In this document: positions 23,501 to 32,098 of the stretch, one piece after another
Layout: every line of letters starts with the position of its first letter
Position numbering within the stretch: the stretch's first letter is position 1
DNA from: Lineus longissimus
Lineage: Eukaryota; Nemertea; Pilidiophora; Heteronemertea; Lineidae
Reading direction: 5' to 3'
Assembly: GCF_910592395.1 (NCBI RefSeq)
Contig: NC_088316.1
Coordinates: 6,820,001-6,884,000, forward strand
DNA length: 64,000 bases
Translations under genes and position numbers: made by a program
Notes under the pieces: generated by a model
What the model was told of the DNA's origin: nothing
Seen by the model: the letters and a program-made list of their open reading frames with translations, nothing else
Databases searched by the model: none

Positions 23501-26500
23501 TTAGCTTTAGCGGTTTATATTGGCGCTACATTTGCAGGAGCGTATGCTTACGCTGACGATATTATTATTTTATGTCCAACAAAGTTTTCCTTGTCGGCCC
23601 AGCTAGATATAGCAGTTCAGTTCTCAAAGGATTATATGATCAAATTCAACCCAACCAAATGCCAACTCCTATTTTTTCAGTCTAATAACAAAACAGTGGG
23701 TGATATAATAACAAACTTTCAAGACATTGGGCTAATGGAACTGCTACCCACCTAGGAAACATCATAGGACCAGATTCTCAAGACAAAAATATTCTTAAGT
23801 CTATATCTGATTTTAACAGAAGGGTCAATGTCCTTTTGTCAAGGTTTCATTTCTGTAATTTTGAAACAAAGGTTAAACTTTTTCAATCGTTTTGTATGTC
23901 CCTGTATGGTTCCGTTCTGTGGGACCTCGGAGATAGGTCTGTCAACCTTTTGTATACCGCATGGAGAAAGGCGGTCAGAAGAATTTTATCTGTACATCCT
24001 AGAACGCACTGTGTCTTATTACAACATTTAATTTTGTCAAGTCCGATAGAGGCTACTCTCCACAACAGATTTCTACGTTTCATGAGCAGGTCATCGGAAA
24101 CAAATAATAACTACATTCAAATAGCTTTTCAGTTGGCATTAGATGGAAGCTCGTCCTCTGTGTCTAACTCTATCTCATAAATTACTAATTTAATTGGGGC
24201 ACCGCGTTCTACAATCGGGAACATCGACGCGGTGCCATACGTTCATCCTTCAGAAGCTATTTTGGTTCGGTCAAGTGCCATTAGGGATTTCCTCCATTTA
24301 CTAGATACAAACCGCGGGGATGTAAATATAAAAACCATTGTTGATTTTTTGTGCACTGAGTAGCACCCTGTAACCTGTATTCTGTGGAGTCGCACCTGCA
24401 CCATTTTTTTGTATCACTGTGCATAATTTGTAATCATGTTTGTTTGTCTAGATGTGTAAATGTAATTTACATATCGAATAAAGATACCAATAATTATAAT
24501 TAAGAAACGTGCCATAGTTACACTCAGCCATTTGACCTCTTTGACATTGAAAAGTAGGTCAAATCAAAAACTTATAAGACATATGATGTATCCATGCCCC
24601 TGCCATATAAATATCATCGAAAAAAAGCAACATATATTGCACTTTTTACCTTTTCTGTTTTGGCCATCTGGTGGCCAAGTCCAGGATCAGATCACACTGT
24701 TATTTGGCATCAGAGGTAACCTGACATAGGGATCATGTGTACCAAATTTCAAGTTCATAGTTCAAGTGGTTAAGGTAGATAGCAATCATGTAAACTGGGA
24801 GATTTTTAGACCTGGACTTAGTCTTAGTTTTATCACTATGCTGGCTTTATATTTCAAAATAACCATTGAAAATATATTCATTTTCCTTAAAGCTTAGAAA
24901 ATATTCCACCTTCTGGGGTCTTCTTCAAACATATAGAACTATTCCATCTTTGACCAGGTTGCCATAGAAACCAGACATTATATCAAAAACCATTGATACC
25001 TCAGTATTGCCATTAAGTGAATACCAGCCATCATAGCAAGTTAAAACTCTCCAGGATTGCTCTTTGGACATCGTTGAACCAAACAAATCGCTTAGTTTTT
25101 CATTTTATGGAACATCCCCCCCCCCTCCCTCCGCCTGAGGGCCCTTGTGCTTACCGTGTAGATATTTGGTGGTTAGGAATTCATCCTGGTTAAGAAACTT
25201 GCAACATGTATAGTATATAGGTCAAACCAGAGTTGGTATGACATGTGATGTATCGTTGCTTGGAGTACCTACCATAAAAATATCATCGAAAACAAGTCAC
25301 TAATAAGCAACATATTGCACTTTTACCTTTTTTAATTTTGGCCTCCTGGTGGCCAAGTGGAGAATAAGATGAGATCGAAATTTGGTGTCCGAGGTAGCAT
25401 GCCGCAGGGATTCATGTTTATCAAATTTAAAGTTCATAGCTTTAGCGGTTAAGAAACGTGTACACTCAAATTGCCAATTTACGCCATTTGACCTATATGA
25501 CCTTGAAAATTAGGTCAAATCAAAAACCTGTAGGATATGTGATGTAACCTAGCAAGGAGAACCTACCATAGATATATTATCGAAAATGTGTCACTCATAA
25601 GAGAGATATCACACATTTTAGGTGCCTGCGCCATGGGTATAATGCTAGTAATTATATAATATGCCAAGAGTGTGTCGTTTCTTGTGGCAAAATTAACAAT
25701 CATAGGCTACATTACTGCCAAATACACACTGACATCACAAGCTTTTCTGTTGAGTTTTGATCGCATTTAATTTGATATATATGGTTTACTTGTGCCGCGA
25801 CCAGTGTTTTCTCCGACGTCGGCATTAAATAGCCGATTCTTTTACCAAAGACTTTACATCCTGACTCACATGCATTTGCGTCACCACTATTGAGCTCCAC
25901 AGGGCGAGTGCTTTAGCAATCTCAAAACATTGTGGGTCAAGATGATGAGTGACTTTACTGCTGTGAGCCATGATAAAATATAGTACGCCTATTCTCACTA
26001 TGCAGAACAGTTGGAGTTTTGAAAAAATCTTTTGCGATGCCTTTGGGGTAACCGAGATTCACATAAATGTACACTGGAATACCTTCCATTGATTATGTTA
26101 CGTGCGTTATCAGTGGGAGTGTGATAGTCAGTCGATTTGGGAATGTTGAGCTCTTATTTACATGTGGCTCTAGGCTGTGGTTATAGGCTCAGTTGCAATG
26201 GATGGCGTTGGGAGTGAGAGACCAATAAAAATTTGTTCCTAGTACAGCGTTGCAGATCGAACCTTTTTTAATCAAAATGGGCTGACCGAGACTGGCACAC
26301 CCTAAGAACAGGGGCCATATTTACGAAAGGCTCGCAAAGTTTGCGAGCATGCAAATTGCAAAGCCATTTTTCATATTAAAGGCCACGACTCCTGCTTTTA
26401 TGATTGCATGACATGTACAGATCCTCAAAGAGTAGACTTAAAGCTCCGCATTAAATCAAGTTTGATCAAAATTGAAGCACCCAGTCCAGAGATAAAGCAA

Positions 26501-29500
26501 GATTAACTGTTTTGTTTACATGTTATGTAACAGCCTTGGTTAGGTTTCTAAGTGAAGTCAGGCGGCAAGTTTACTGACATAGATCAGACTGATGTTTGAT
26601 TTCTTACTATAATGGTATAAATTTGTCTGTATTACCTTACCTTATTATAGGGTATATCGAATGTCAATGAAAAACAGACTTCATATATCAATTTTAAGAG
26701 CATTCATTGATATTTGTCCTCCCAAGTAGGGCAATAGCCTGATCTACATCACAACTTTTGCTGAACCCGCCGCCTGGCTCTAACAAGCCAGTTGCTAGCC
26801 TGATTAGGTAATCAAGTTGTCAAACACATAAATGGCTATATCTTCAAAATGGATGGAGCTAATTGCATTGGGTTTTCTGTATTGTGTAAAGTGTTAGGTA
26901 CACTTTTGAAATCGTCTTACAGCAGAAAATGGCAAAATACCTGGAGTTATGGCCTTTAATGAAAAGCACACATCGCTAAACCTACCCTAATTTTAGCGAC
27001 CACGCAAAACTTTCGCAATGCAAACGCAAAGTATGCGCAGTATTTATGAACGGCTCGCAAAATTGCGATTACGCAAAGCACCTCGCAAACAGCTCAATAT
27101 TTACGGGAGCGCCACAAGCTCCCGCAAACTTTGCAAGCCTACCAAAATTGCGTTATTTTGTTCGGATCTTTGAATTAATAAATGTATTTCTTAGCAAGTC
27201 ATTGTGGCACATTTAAGAAAGCATGGTTTTGATGCTTTGTTGCTTAACTGAAGTCATTTAACCTTCTCAATCGTTTTAACGTATATGTATATAATTTGTA
27301 GTGACAACGTTTTACTAATAAATGAAATCCATTGTTTCTACTGATTTCTTTTCATCAAACCTTATTAAAAAATTGTTTGGAAATACTTTCTTCTAATGAA
27401 AGGTAAGCCAATATCTCTCCGGTTCTAAACAGTATTTTTTTTCATACTACTAATATGCATAGCATCAGATATCCAATGGATATCTAATAGCATTCATAGA
27501 AGTTGACCAATGCTTCTATTTAGCAATTATCTCCATTGATCAGTTCATTTAGATGACTAGGCCTTGTATGCTGATGCTGACTAGCTTTAATGAAACGACC
27601 AGGGGCCATTGTGCTCACCGTATAGATATTTGGTGGTTAGAAATTAATCCTGGTTAAGAAACATCCTACATGTATGGCATATAGGTCAAACCAAATTTGG
27701 TACGACACGTGATGTATCCTTGTTTGGAGTACCTACCATAGAAAATCATCGAAAACAAGTCACCAATATTGCAAAAAGCGAGATATTGCACTTTTCACCT
27801 TTTTTTACTTTTGGCCCCATGGTGGCCAAGCCGAGAATCAGACCGGATCAAAATTCGGTGTCAGAGGTAACATGACATAGGGAGTCATGTGTACGAAATT
27901 TAAAGTTCATAGCTTCAGCGGTGAAGAAACTTACCATAAATACAGTAGAACCTCCCTAAGGACACCATCGGGACTGACAAATGCTGTCCTTAATAGAGAG
28001 GTGTCCTGATTAGAGAGGTCAAATTGAATGGAAACAACCAATTTGGGAACAAAACTAGTGTCCTTAATGGAGAGGTTGTCCTGAATAGAGAGGTGTCCGC
28101 TAAGGGAGGTTCCACTGTACATTCAAACACCCAATTTACACCATTTGACCTCTGTGTCTGTGACCTTGAAAATTAAGTCAAATCAAAAACCTGTAGGATA
28201 TGATGTAACCTACCATAAACATATAATCTAAAACAAGTCACTAATAAGTGAGATATTGCACTTTTTACCTTTTTTAGTTTTGGCCCCCAGGTGGCCAAGT
28301 GACCTAGGGTCACATATGTACAAGATTTTCAGTCAGTAACTCCAGCCGTGACGAAACATGTCACTATTACCTACTGTGACCTCTGTGACCAACACCAAGT
28401 ACGAACCTTCCAGGTCAAGTGGTTAAGAAATGTGCCACTCTTTTGTCAAAAGTTAACCACGGATGACGATGGATGCCACAGTATCATATAACACAAGCTC
28501 CCCTGAACGGTGAGCTAAAAAAATTATGATAAAATGAAATGTCCTGGGGACATTTGTGCTCACCTGGGAATGATTCAGTGGTAGATGAAATGAGACATGG
28601 AGGTTAAATTGACTTTTTTAGTATGACAAAATGTGGCACTATCAATGACACTTTTAGAGTTCGACCTCTGTGAATTTGATAACTAGGTCAAAATTAGGTC
28701 ACAATTGACCATAATTGGGTCAACTTGTACAGATGCCCAATAAGTGTCTACGTAAAAATCTGTCACAAATAGTAGTGAAACGTACCTGCTTCAGTGAAAG
28801 TTGAGTTTGACCTTTCTGACCTTGGAAACTAGGTCGAGGTCAAAATGTTATAAGGACTATGTTAAGCTTGATCATATCAATCAATAATGCACATTTGAAG
28901 ATACCAAATGTGAAGGTTTCTTGATATATGACAGAAATTGAGTTTTATGACCTGACCTACTTACATATGAAAAGTAGGTCACATTGACCTGAGTTTTTGT
29001 TCATACATGTATGTACGGATGCCCAAAAGGTGTCTACATATCAAATTTGAAGAGTCTGGGATAATCAATGATGAAACGTGCCAACTTTGCTAAAATATTA
29101 GTGTTTGACCTGTGGAGAGCTCCATAAATATGGTGCAGGTCGGTACGCCACTCCGCAACGGACGAGGTTGGTGATCCTGTAAGTGCGGCTTTCTGACATG
29201 TTTCGGTATGGCGACCCGATATGGGCTTAATATGGACTATTCTAAGGTCTGATGCGCCGAAATCTCAGCTTAAAGATTGTTCTTATGCTGGTACAGAAGA
29301 AAACCTTCAAATGTGGGGAAAACTTTTTTGAAAATGCTGTTGATAAACTTTTTACCACAGAACGTGAAACAGGATGATCGCATGTAATCAACGTTTATCA
29401 GGGAAGTATGATGAATAAAAAACTATATCGTTGCAAACTCCAAACCTCAATGGTCTCATCGCTTGAAGAATCAATTCAGAAAGTAATTACTGTAAGTTAG

Positions 29501-32098
29501 GCTGTAAATATGATTTAAATGAAAGCACGTTACTACAATAACGAGGCGTATGCAGTCGGTCGGGATTAGTTTTTCGAGCGAACGCTACACTTGCAGCAGA
29601 TGATATAATTCATATTAAGCCAGTATCGGGTCGCCATACTAAAACGCGTCTGAAAGATGCATTTACCACAACAGATCAACAACCTCGTCCGTTGCGGAGT
29701 GACGCACCGACCCGCACCGTATTTGTGGAACCCTTCGCATTGGGCAGGCCTTTTTACGCCCAGTGGTTTCAACTTTCTAGACTCAACAATGAGCAAATGT
29801 GCCACACTTGTTGACAGACGACGGAGAAGACGTAAAGACATAAGCTCCCTAGGTGAACTAAATGAAATGGCCAGGGCCATTGTGCTCACCTCATGTGGAG
29901 GAAAGATGGATAAAGAGCATGGTATTGTGTCATGTAGTGTTAGGTTTGATGTAGGTCCAAGCAATTACAATTTCCCCAAAATGGCCAATTTACAGTACAT
30001 TCGACCTCTGTGACCTTGAAAAGTAGGTCAAATCAAAGAAGACCCGGGTGACACATTGAATGGTTGTTAGAATTAGATGTACCTATGATATAAAATTGGT
30101 GCCAATCGGGCAAGTCATTACTAGGAATAATGGCATTTTGAAGAATTTAGGATTTGGCCCCCTCCCTGGAGGCCAAACGGCAAATCAGATTGCACCAAAC
30201 TTCGGTACCTGAGATCACCTGACCAAGGGGTACATGTGTACTTAATTTGTGATCAATAGTCATTGCAGTTAAGAAACGTGCCATAGTTACGGCCTGACGG
30301 CGAATTTACGCCATTTGACCTCTGTGACCTTGACAAGAAGGTCAAATTAAAAACCTGTGTGACATATACTGTATGGTGGTTAGATGTACCCATGATATCA
30401 AATTGGTGGCAATCGGGCAAGAAGTTAAGGAATAATCACATTTTTAAGGTTTTTGGATTTTGCCCCCTGGTGGTCAAGTGGTGAATCATATTGGACCAAA
30501 CTTCAGTCCCCGAGATCACCTGACTAAGGGGTAAATGTGTAACAAATTTGGTATCAATAGTCATTGCAGTTTAGAAACGTGCCATTGTTACATCCTAACG
30601 GCCAATTTACACCATTTGACCTCTGTGACCTTGAAAAGGAGGTCAAATCAAAAACCCGGAGGATATATGATGCACCTTTGCTAGAAGTACCTACCATATT
30701 TTTTTCAAAATTTCCCGACTACTATTAAGGGAGATATTGCATATTTTCACTTTTAACGTTTGGCCCCCTGGTGGCCAAACCATGAAATGAATCGGACCGA
30801 AACTTAGTCTCCAAGGTGTCATTACATAAGGGTACATGTGTCCCAAGTTTCAACTCAATAGCTCTAACAGTTACGAAACGTGCCCTGCTAACGGACGTCG
30901 GACGACGACGGACGACGACGACGACGACGACGACGACAACGGACGCCACGGTAAGGGATAAGCTCACCTCTGCTAAGAGGTGAGCTAAAAAGATGTCACT
31001 TTTACAAAATCTCAGTCATAGATTGCATAAAGCAATGTAAAAGGTCCTGGTTGACATAGTTTCAGGTCCATATCTGTAAAAATTATTTTGTTATGAATTA
31101 TCTAGCATTAAAATTATCAAGTTGAGAAATAAACCACGAAAGGAAGAAACGTCTGTACAGCGCTGCCGTCTGGTGTTTGAGGCGGAAAACAATCAGCACA
31201 CTCGGGCACCAAGACTGGAGGAGGTCAAATTCACCAAGTTTGCAGTTGTTTTAAATCGGGTTTTGGGGGTGTTAAAGGGCTACTTCCAGTGGAAAAACCC
31301 AACTTCCAGTTAAAGGAGATTGTTACAAGGTTCCCCAAAATAATGGTGGTTTTTTTCATGACTTATGCTTTTGGATATCTTAAGTTATTATGTGTCAGGG
31401 TTTTTTAGGACTGGTTTTGGAAAAACGATTTTTTTAAAAATTTTCATGGTTGCTATCTACCTCTAAAAGAAATGTGCCATAGGTACACTAAAATGGCCCA
31501 TTTACGCCAATTGACCTCGATTCAGGATTGATTGAGGATGCGCCATATATAAAATTCTATTCCTACGCCACTTGTTCTCATTGAAATATTTCAATGAAGT
31601 ATTCGATAAGAGTAGACAAAATAACTTCCAGTTTAAAGGCTTCCTGCCAAATTATTTTATCCACAAATTGCTAAAATTTTAGTATTTACCATGTTTACTA
31701 TTTCATGTATTTATTTCATTCCAATCCTAAAGCAAAAAAATATACCTTATTTTCAAACTTCTTCTTATAATACACTGCATGTAGGGGGTAAATCAGCCAA
31801 ATCAACCCACATATGACAGAGGAGCAAAAGGATGTTGTCCTGCCCCCCCCTCCCATATCTACATGTTGCTACATGAACGGTAAAAACACAGCTACAGGTA
31901 AGGGAATGATAGGCATGCCAGATTGAAAATTAAATGATAATCACATGAATGATGAAAACTTACATTAAAGTCAGACCACATAAATCTGCATACCGCTGAA
32001 ACACATTCACAAACATCCCTTTGTTTGGTGGTCGACTGATATCAATTCCAAGAAGGGTTTGCTTTAGGACATTCAGGAATGTAACCACTTTTCCAAGA
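12157..32098 (-). CDS. Unrecognised multi-exon host gene (3' part)
   Basis: Six candidate exons on the minus strand join with consistent reading phase: 31964-32098 (starts with 1 extra base, ends with 2), 23151-23268 (starts with 1, ends at phase 0), 18551-18901 (phase 0 to 0), 12639-12744 or its duplicate 13061-13166 (phase 0, ends with 1), 12429-12550 (starts with 2, ends at phase 0) and 12157-12342 (phase 0 to stop). Most boundaries have good AG and GT signals; the 12429-12550 exon has weak ones. No known domain is recognised: the protein is mixed helical in the first exons, acidic and serine-rich in the 351-nt exon, and ends in a Gln/Glu-rich helix (MHLQKLQQDTAQSLEEEK). The 5' end is not located; more exons could lie between those listed. 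It looks like single-copy cellular coding sequence, since nothing in it resembles a transposon protein. Confidence 0.65.
12429..12550 (-). CDS. Host gene, penultimate exon (boundaries uncertain)
   Basis: Codes for the stretch around DVEYTCSVQQLRQ, EYSKFHHRIQCPETFKFEI. The in-frame solution uses acceptor CAAAAG/CTGATG (12550) and donor GAGATT/GTACAT (12429), both weak. A stronger acceptor (GTATTACAG/ATTTTG, 12569) exists but would shift the frame by my reading. The 422-bp duplication breakpoint cuts through this exon at 12515. Confidence 0.4.
12639..12744 (-). CDS. Host gene, 106-nt exon (distal copy)
   Basis: Acceptor ATTTCGTTCAG/AAAAGACTC and donor CATTCATA/GTAAGT flank a 106-nt exon that is open only in frame 0, encoding KRLKRQILHKSMMHFNDIGD and then FHRNIFLCEEPGHIH. 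An identical copy lies 422 bp away at 13061-13166. Confidence 0.65.
13061..13166 (-). CDS. Host gene, duplicated 106-nt exon (proximal copy)
   Basis: Base-for-base copy of 12639-12744 with the same acceptor and donor, created by the 422-bp tandem duplication. In transcript order it comes first. Because 106 is not a multiple of three, splicing both copies into one mRNA would shift the frame. Confidence 0.6.
13285..13566 (-). mobile_element. tRNA-derived SINE
   Basis: On the minus strand the element begins with a tRNA-like head: A box TAGCTCAGACGGTTGGAGC near 13558 and B box GGTTCGAATCC near 13505. A body follows with CAGCTTGCTGGTTTGTGAAA and CATGTTTCAGGCCGTATTC, ending near AGTTCAGCTTTAAA. 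The acceptor stem does not pair, so it is not a tRNA gene. The same body occurs in the opposite orientation at 15031-15272, which shows it is a dispersed family. RNA polymerase III would transcribe it from the internal A and B boxes. Confidence 0.8.
13567..13892. other. Intronic spacer
   Basis: No recognised repeat or exon. A plus-strand open frame crosses it with a Lys/Arg-rich stretch (NIAKRKRRLRIHNHAQQRKN) but without domains, and it runs on into the repeat at 13893, so it is not taken as a gene. Confidence 0.4.
13893..15030 (+). repeat. GAC-tail repeat, young full copy A
   Basis: A complete 1.14-kb member. It starts with the hairpin ATGGCCAGGGCCAT followed by TGTGCTCACCTC and ends with a larger hairpin, AGCTCACCTCT-GCTA-AGAGGTGAGCT (15005-15030). 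Three ~300-bp monomers carry AGGTCA-type blocks at 14033, 14349 and 14650. CTCF-core-like motifs lie at 14497-14508 and 14798-14809. A (GAC)n tract (about 14928-14992) precedes the end hairpin. There is no coding capacity, so it is a non-autonomous element of unknown mechanism. Confidence 0.85.
15031..15272 (+). mobile_element. tRNA-derived SINE, 5'-truncated copy
   Basis: Same SINE family as 13285-13566 but on the plus strand. It retains the B-box half (GAGTTCGAGTCCC, 15047-15059) and the body with CAGCTTGCTGGTTTGTGAAA, ending at CAGTTCAGCTTTAAA. The A-box half is missing where the GAC-tail copy A abuts. Confidence 0.8.
15273..15640. other. Intronic spacer
   Basis: No exon or recognised repeat seen. 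Confidence 0.4.
15641..16487 (+). repeat. GAC-tail repeat, older member, 5' segment
   Basis: Diverged monomers with the recurring blocks TTTGACCTTGAAAAG...AGGTCAAA (about 16103-16130), GGCCCCCTGG (15959) and TTCAAGTTCATAGG. The segment stops at ATCAAAAA where young copy B begins, and resumes at 17631 with ACAAGACACTTATAAGAGAG. Confidence 0.7.
16488..17630 (+). repeat. GAC-tail repeat, young full copy B (nested)
   Basis: Nearly identical to copy A, with the same start hairpin, three monomers (AGGTCA blocks at 16631, 16943 and 17243), CTCF-core-like motifs at 17091-17102 and 17392-17403, a longer (GAC)n tract (17522-17585) and the terminal hairpin. It is inserted in an older member of the same family. 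Confidence 0.85.
17631..18058 (+). repeat. GAC-tail repeat, older member, 3' segment
   Basis: Continues the member interrupted at 16487. It has a CTCF-core-like motif at 17678-17689, a decayed GAC tract (about 17809-17830), then the SINE at 17836-18021, then the end hairpin GGCTCCCCTACAGTGAG (about 18040-18056). Confidence 0.7.
17836..18021 (-). mobile_element. Short SINE-like element with 5-bp TSD
   Basis: Flanked by GCAGT on both sides (17831-17835 and 18022-18026). On the minus strand it runs from TTAGTTCCCCTGCTGGTCGA to a 3' end AGCGCTATATAAGACC followed by an (ATT)n tail, the structure of a retroposed SINE. The inner AAAGCGCTTT palindrome and the AGCGCTATATAAG-(ATT)n ending are typical of widespread animal SINE tails. 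Confidence 0.65.
18059..18550. other. Intronic spacer of the host gene
   Basis: AT-rich with no exon or repeat recognised. Confidence 0.4.
18551..18901 (-). CDS. Host gene, 351-nt internal exon
   Basis: Acceptor TCTTCTTTGCAG/TTTAAACGG (18901) and donor CACAAAG/GTAATT (18551). Its 117 codons are open in phase 0. The protein is acidic and serine-rich (PQINEDTDEDLSGQS, SLEEEAGRSSSNIDPNS), with a basic patch KRCKLSD, then a more ordered end (LPFSALQKLGNKNCMFGLIV). No domain is recognised. Confidence 0.65.
18902..19429. other. Intronic spacer
   Basis: Nothing recognised. Confidence 0.4.
19430..19925 (+). repeat. GAC-tail repeat, old 3' fragment
   Basis: Diverged monomers with the AGGTCA block at about 19583-19614, a remnant GACGACGAC tract (19862-19873) and the ending GACTCCCCTACAGTGTG hairpin. 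Confidence 0.7.
19926..22014. other. Intronic spacer
   Basis: Two kilobases without a recognised exon or repeat. Several open frames of 60-90 codons show no domain or splice context. Confidence 0.4.
22015..23132 (+). repeat. GAC-tail repeat, young full copy C
   Basis: Same structure as copies A and B, with small deletions in the first monomer. AGGTCA blocks lie at about 22157, 22458 and 22756, a CTCF-core-like motif at 22905-22916, a short (GAC)n tract (23035-23092) and the terminal hairpin ending at 23132. The end lies 18 bp inside the intron from the host splice donor at 23150. Confidence 0.85.
23151..23268 (-). CDS. Host gene, 118-nt exon
   Basis: Acceptor TATTTTTCAG/GCCTGG (23268) and donor GGTGAG/GTAAGG (23151). 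It encodes PGSSSERTMNIMGACVKSRP followed by DMQYGMYSGDKLLVITVGE. Its first base completes a codon left by the exon at 31964, and its last codon is complete, matching the exon at 18901. Confidence 0.75.
23302..23513 (+). repeat. GAC-tail repeat, old 5' fragment
   Basis: Begins with the family start (AAGGCCAGGGGCTATTGTGC, then TCACC) and breaks off at TTAGCGGTTTA where a LINE fragment is inserted. Confidence 0.7.
23514..24496 (+). mobile_element. Non-LTR retrotransposon 3' fragment
   Basis: 5'-truncated LINE inserted in the old GAC-tail copy. It starts just before the RT catalytic box (AYAYADDIIILCPTKFS), continues through the thumb region (DYMIKFNPTKCQLLFF) and, in a shifted frame, LFQSFCMSLYGSVLWDLGDR and AWRKAVRRILSVHPRTH. 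The 3' UTR ends in AATAAAGATACCAATAATTA. At least one frameshift (near 23750) separates the parts. It is not the same family as the CR1-like LINE at 2925-11100. Confidence 0.8.
24497..24790 (+). repeat. GAC-tail repeat, old fragment continued
   Basis: Resumes with TTAAGAAACGTGCCATAGTT, carries a weak AGGTCA block (24533-24560) and GGCCATCTGGTGGCCAAG, and ends without a GAC tract. Confidence 0.65.
24791..25125. other. Intronic spacer
   Basis: No gene. It ends in a C-rich run (25109-25131). Confidence 0.4.
25126..25622 (+). repeat. GAC-tail repeat, old fragment
   Basis: Begins GAGGGCCCTTGTGCTTACCG and carries GGCCTCCTGGTGGCCAAG and an AGGTCA block near 25490-25520. It is truncated after CACATTTTAGGTG. 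Confidence 0.7.
25623..27590. other. Intronic spacer with a degenerate repeat near 26310-27150
   Basis: No exon found. Around 26312-26350 and 27045-27150 there are related blocks (ATTTACGAAAGGCTCGCAAA, ATTTATGAACGGCTCGCAAA, ATTTACGGGAGCGCC) with GCGAG/CTCGC pairing, perhaps the two ends of a decayed MITE of about 0.8 kb. I could not define clean terminal repeats or a target duplication. Confidence 0.35.
27591..28513 (+). repeat. GAC-tail repeat, older full-length member
   Basis: Starts AACGACCAGGGGCCATTGTG with CTCACC following and ends GGATGACGATGGATGCC, then AAGCTCCCCTGAACGGTGAGCT. It has AGGTCA-type blocks near 28143-28180 and GGCCCCATGGTGGCCAAG (27812). A pogo-type MITE interrupts it at 27943-28117. 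Confidence 0.75.
27943..28117. mobile_element. pogo/Tigger-type MITE
   Basis: 175 bp with ~25-bp terminal inverted repeats (CAGTAGAACCTCCCTAAGGA at left, CAGTGGAACCTCCC at right when reversed) and TA on both sides (27941-27942, 28118-28119), as expected for Tc1/mariner-pogo elements. The inside repeats the motif AGAGAGGTGTCC, so it folds into a hairpin. No coding sequence. Confidence 0.88.
28535..29862 (+). repeat. GAC-tail repeat, divergent subfamily member
   Basis: Starts with the hairpin ATGTCCTGGGGACAT and TGTGCTCACC and ends AAGCTCCCTAGGTGAACTAA, adjoining copy D directly. Monomer blocks are weak (TTCGACCTCTGTGAATTTG at 28655). It is interrupted by a fold-back MITE (29121-29729). Confidence 0.7.
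29121..29729. mobile_element. Fold-back MITE with ~130-bp inverted arms
   Basis: The outer 50 bp (TCCATAAATATGGTGCAGGT, then CACTCCGCAACGGACGAGG) returns inverted at 29680-29729. Pairing continues imperfectly inward through GTATGGCGACCCGATA and GGCTTAATATG to about 29250/29600. No open frame. It is inserted in the divergent GAC-tail member; a clear target duplication was not found. Confidence 0.75.
29863..30990 (+). repeat. GAC-tail repeat, young full copy D
   Basis: Same organisation as copies A-C: AGGTCA blocks at about 30004, 30315 and 30615, CTCF-core-like motifs at 30462-30473 and 30763-30774, a GAC tract (about 30895-30940) and the terminal hairpin to 30990. Confidence 0.85.
30991..31963. 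other. Intronic spacer
   Basis: No exon. About 31470-31512 resembles a scrap of the GAC-tail monomer (AAATGTGCCATAGGTACACT). Confidence 0.4.
31964..32098 (-). CDS. Host gene, 135-nt exon (most 5' exon found)
   Basis: Acceptor ATTTCACTTTCAG/TCTTGG (32098) and donor CTTTAAT/GTAAGT (31964). It encodes LGKVVTFLNVLKQTLLGIDI, then SRPPNKGMFVNVFQRYADLC and GLTL, with two bases left over that complete a Met codon with the exon at 23268. Confidence 0.75.
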
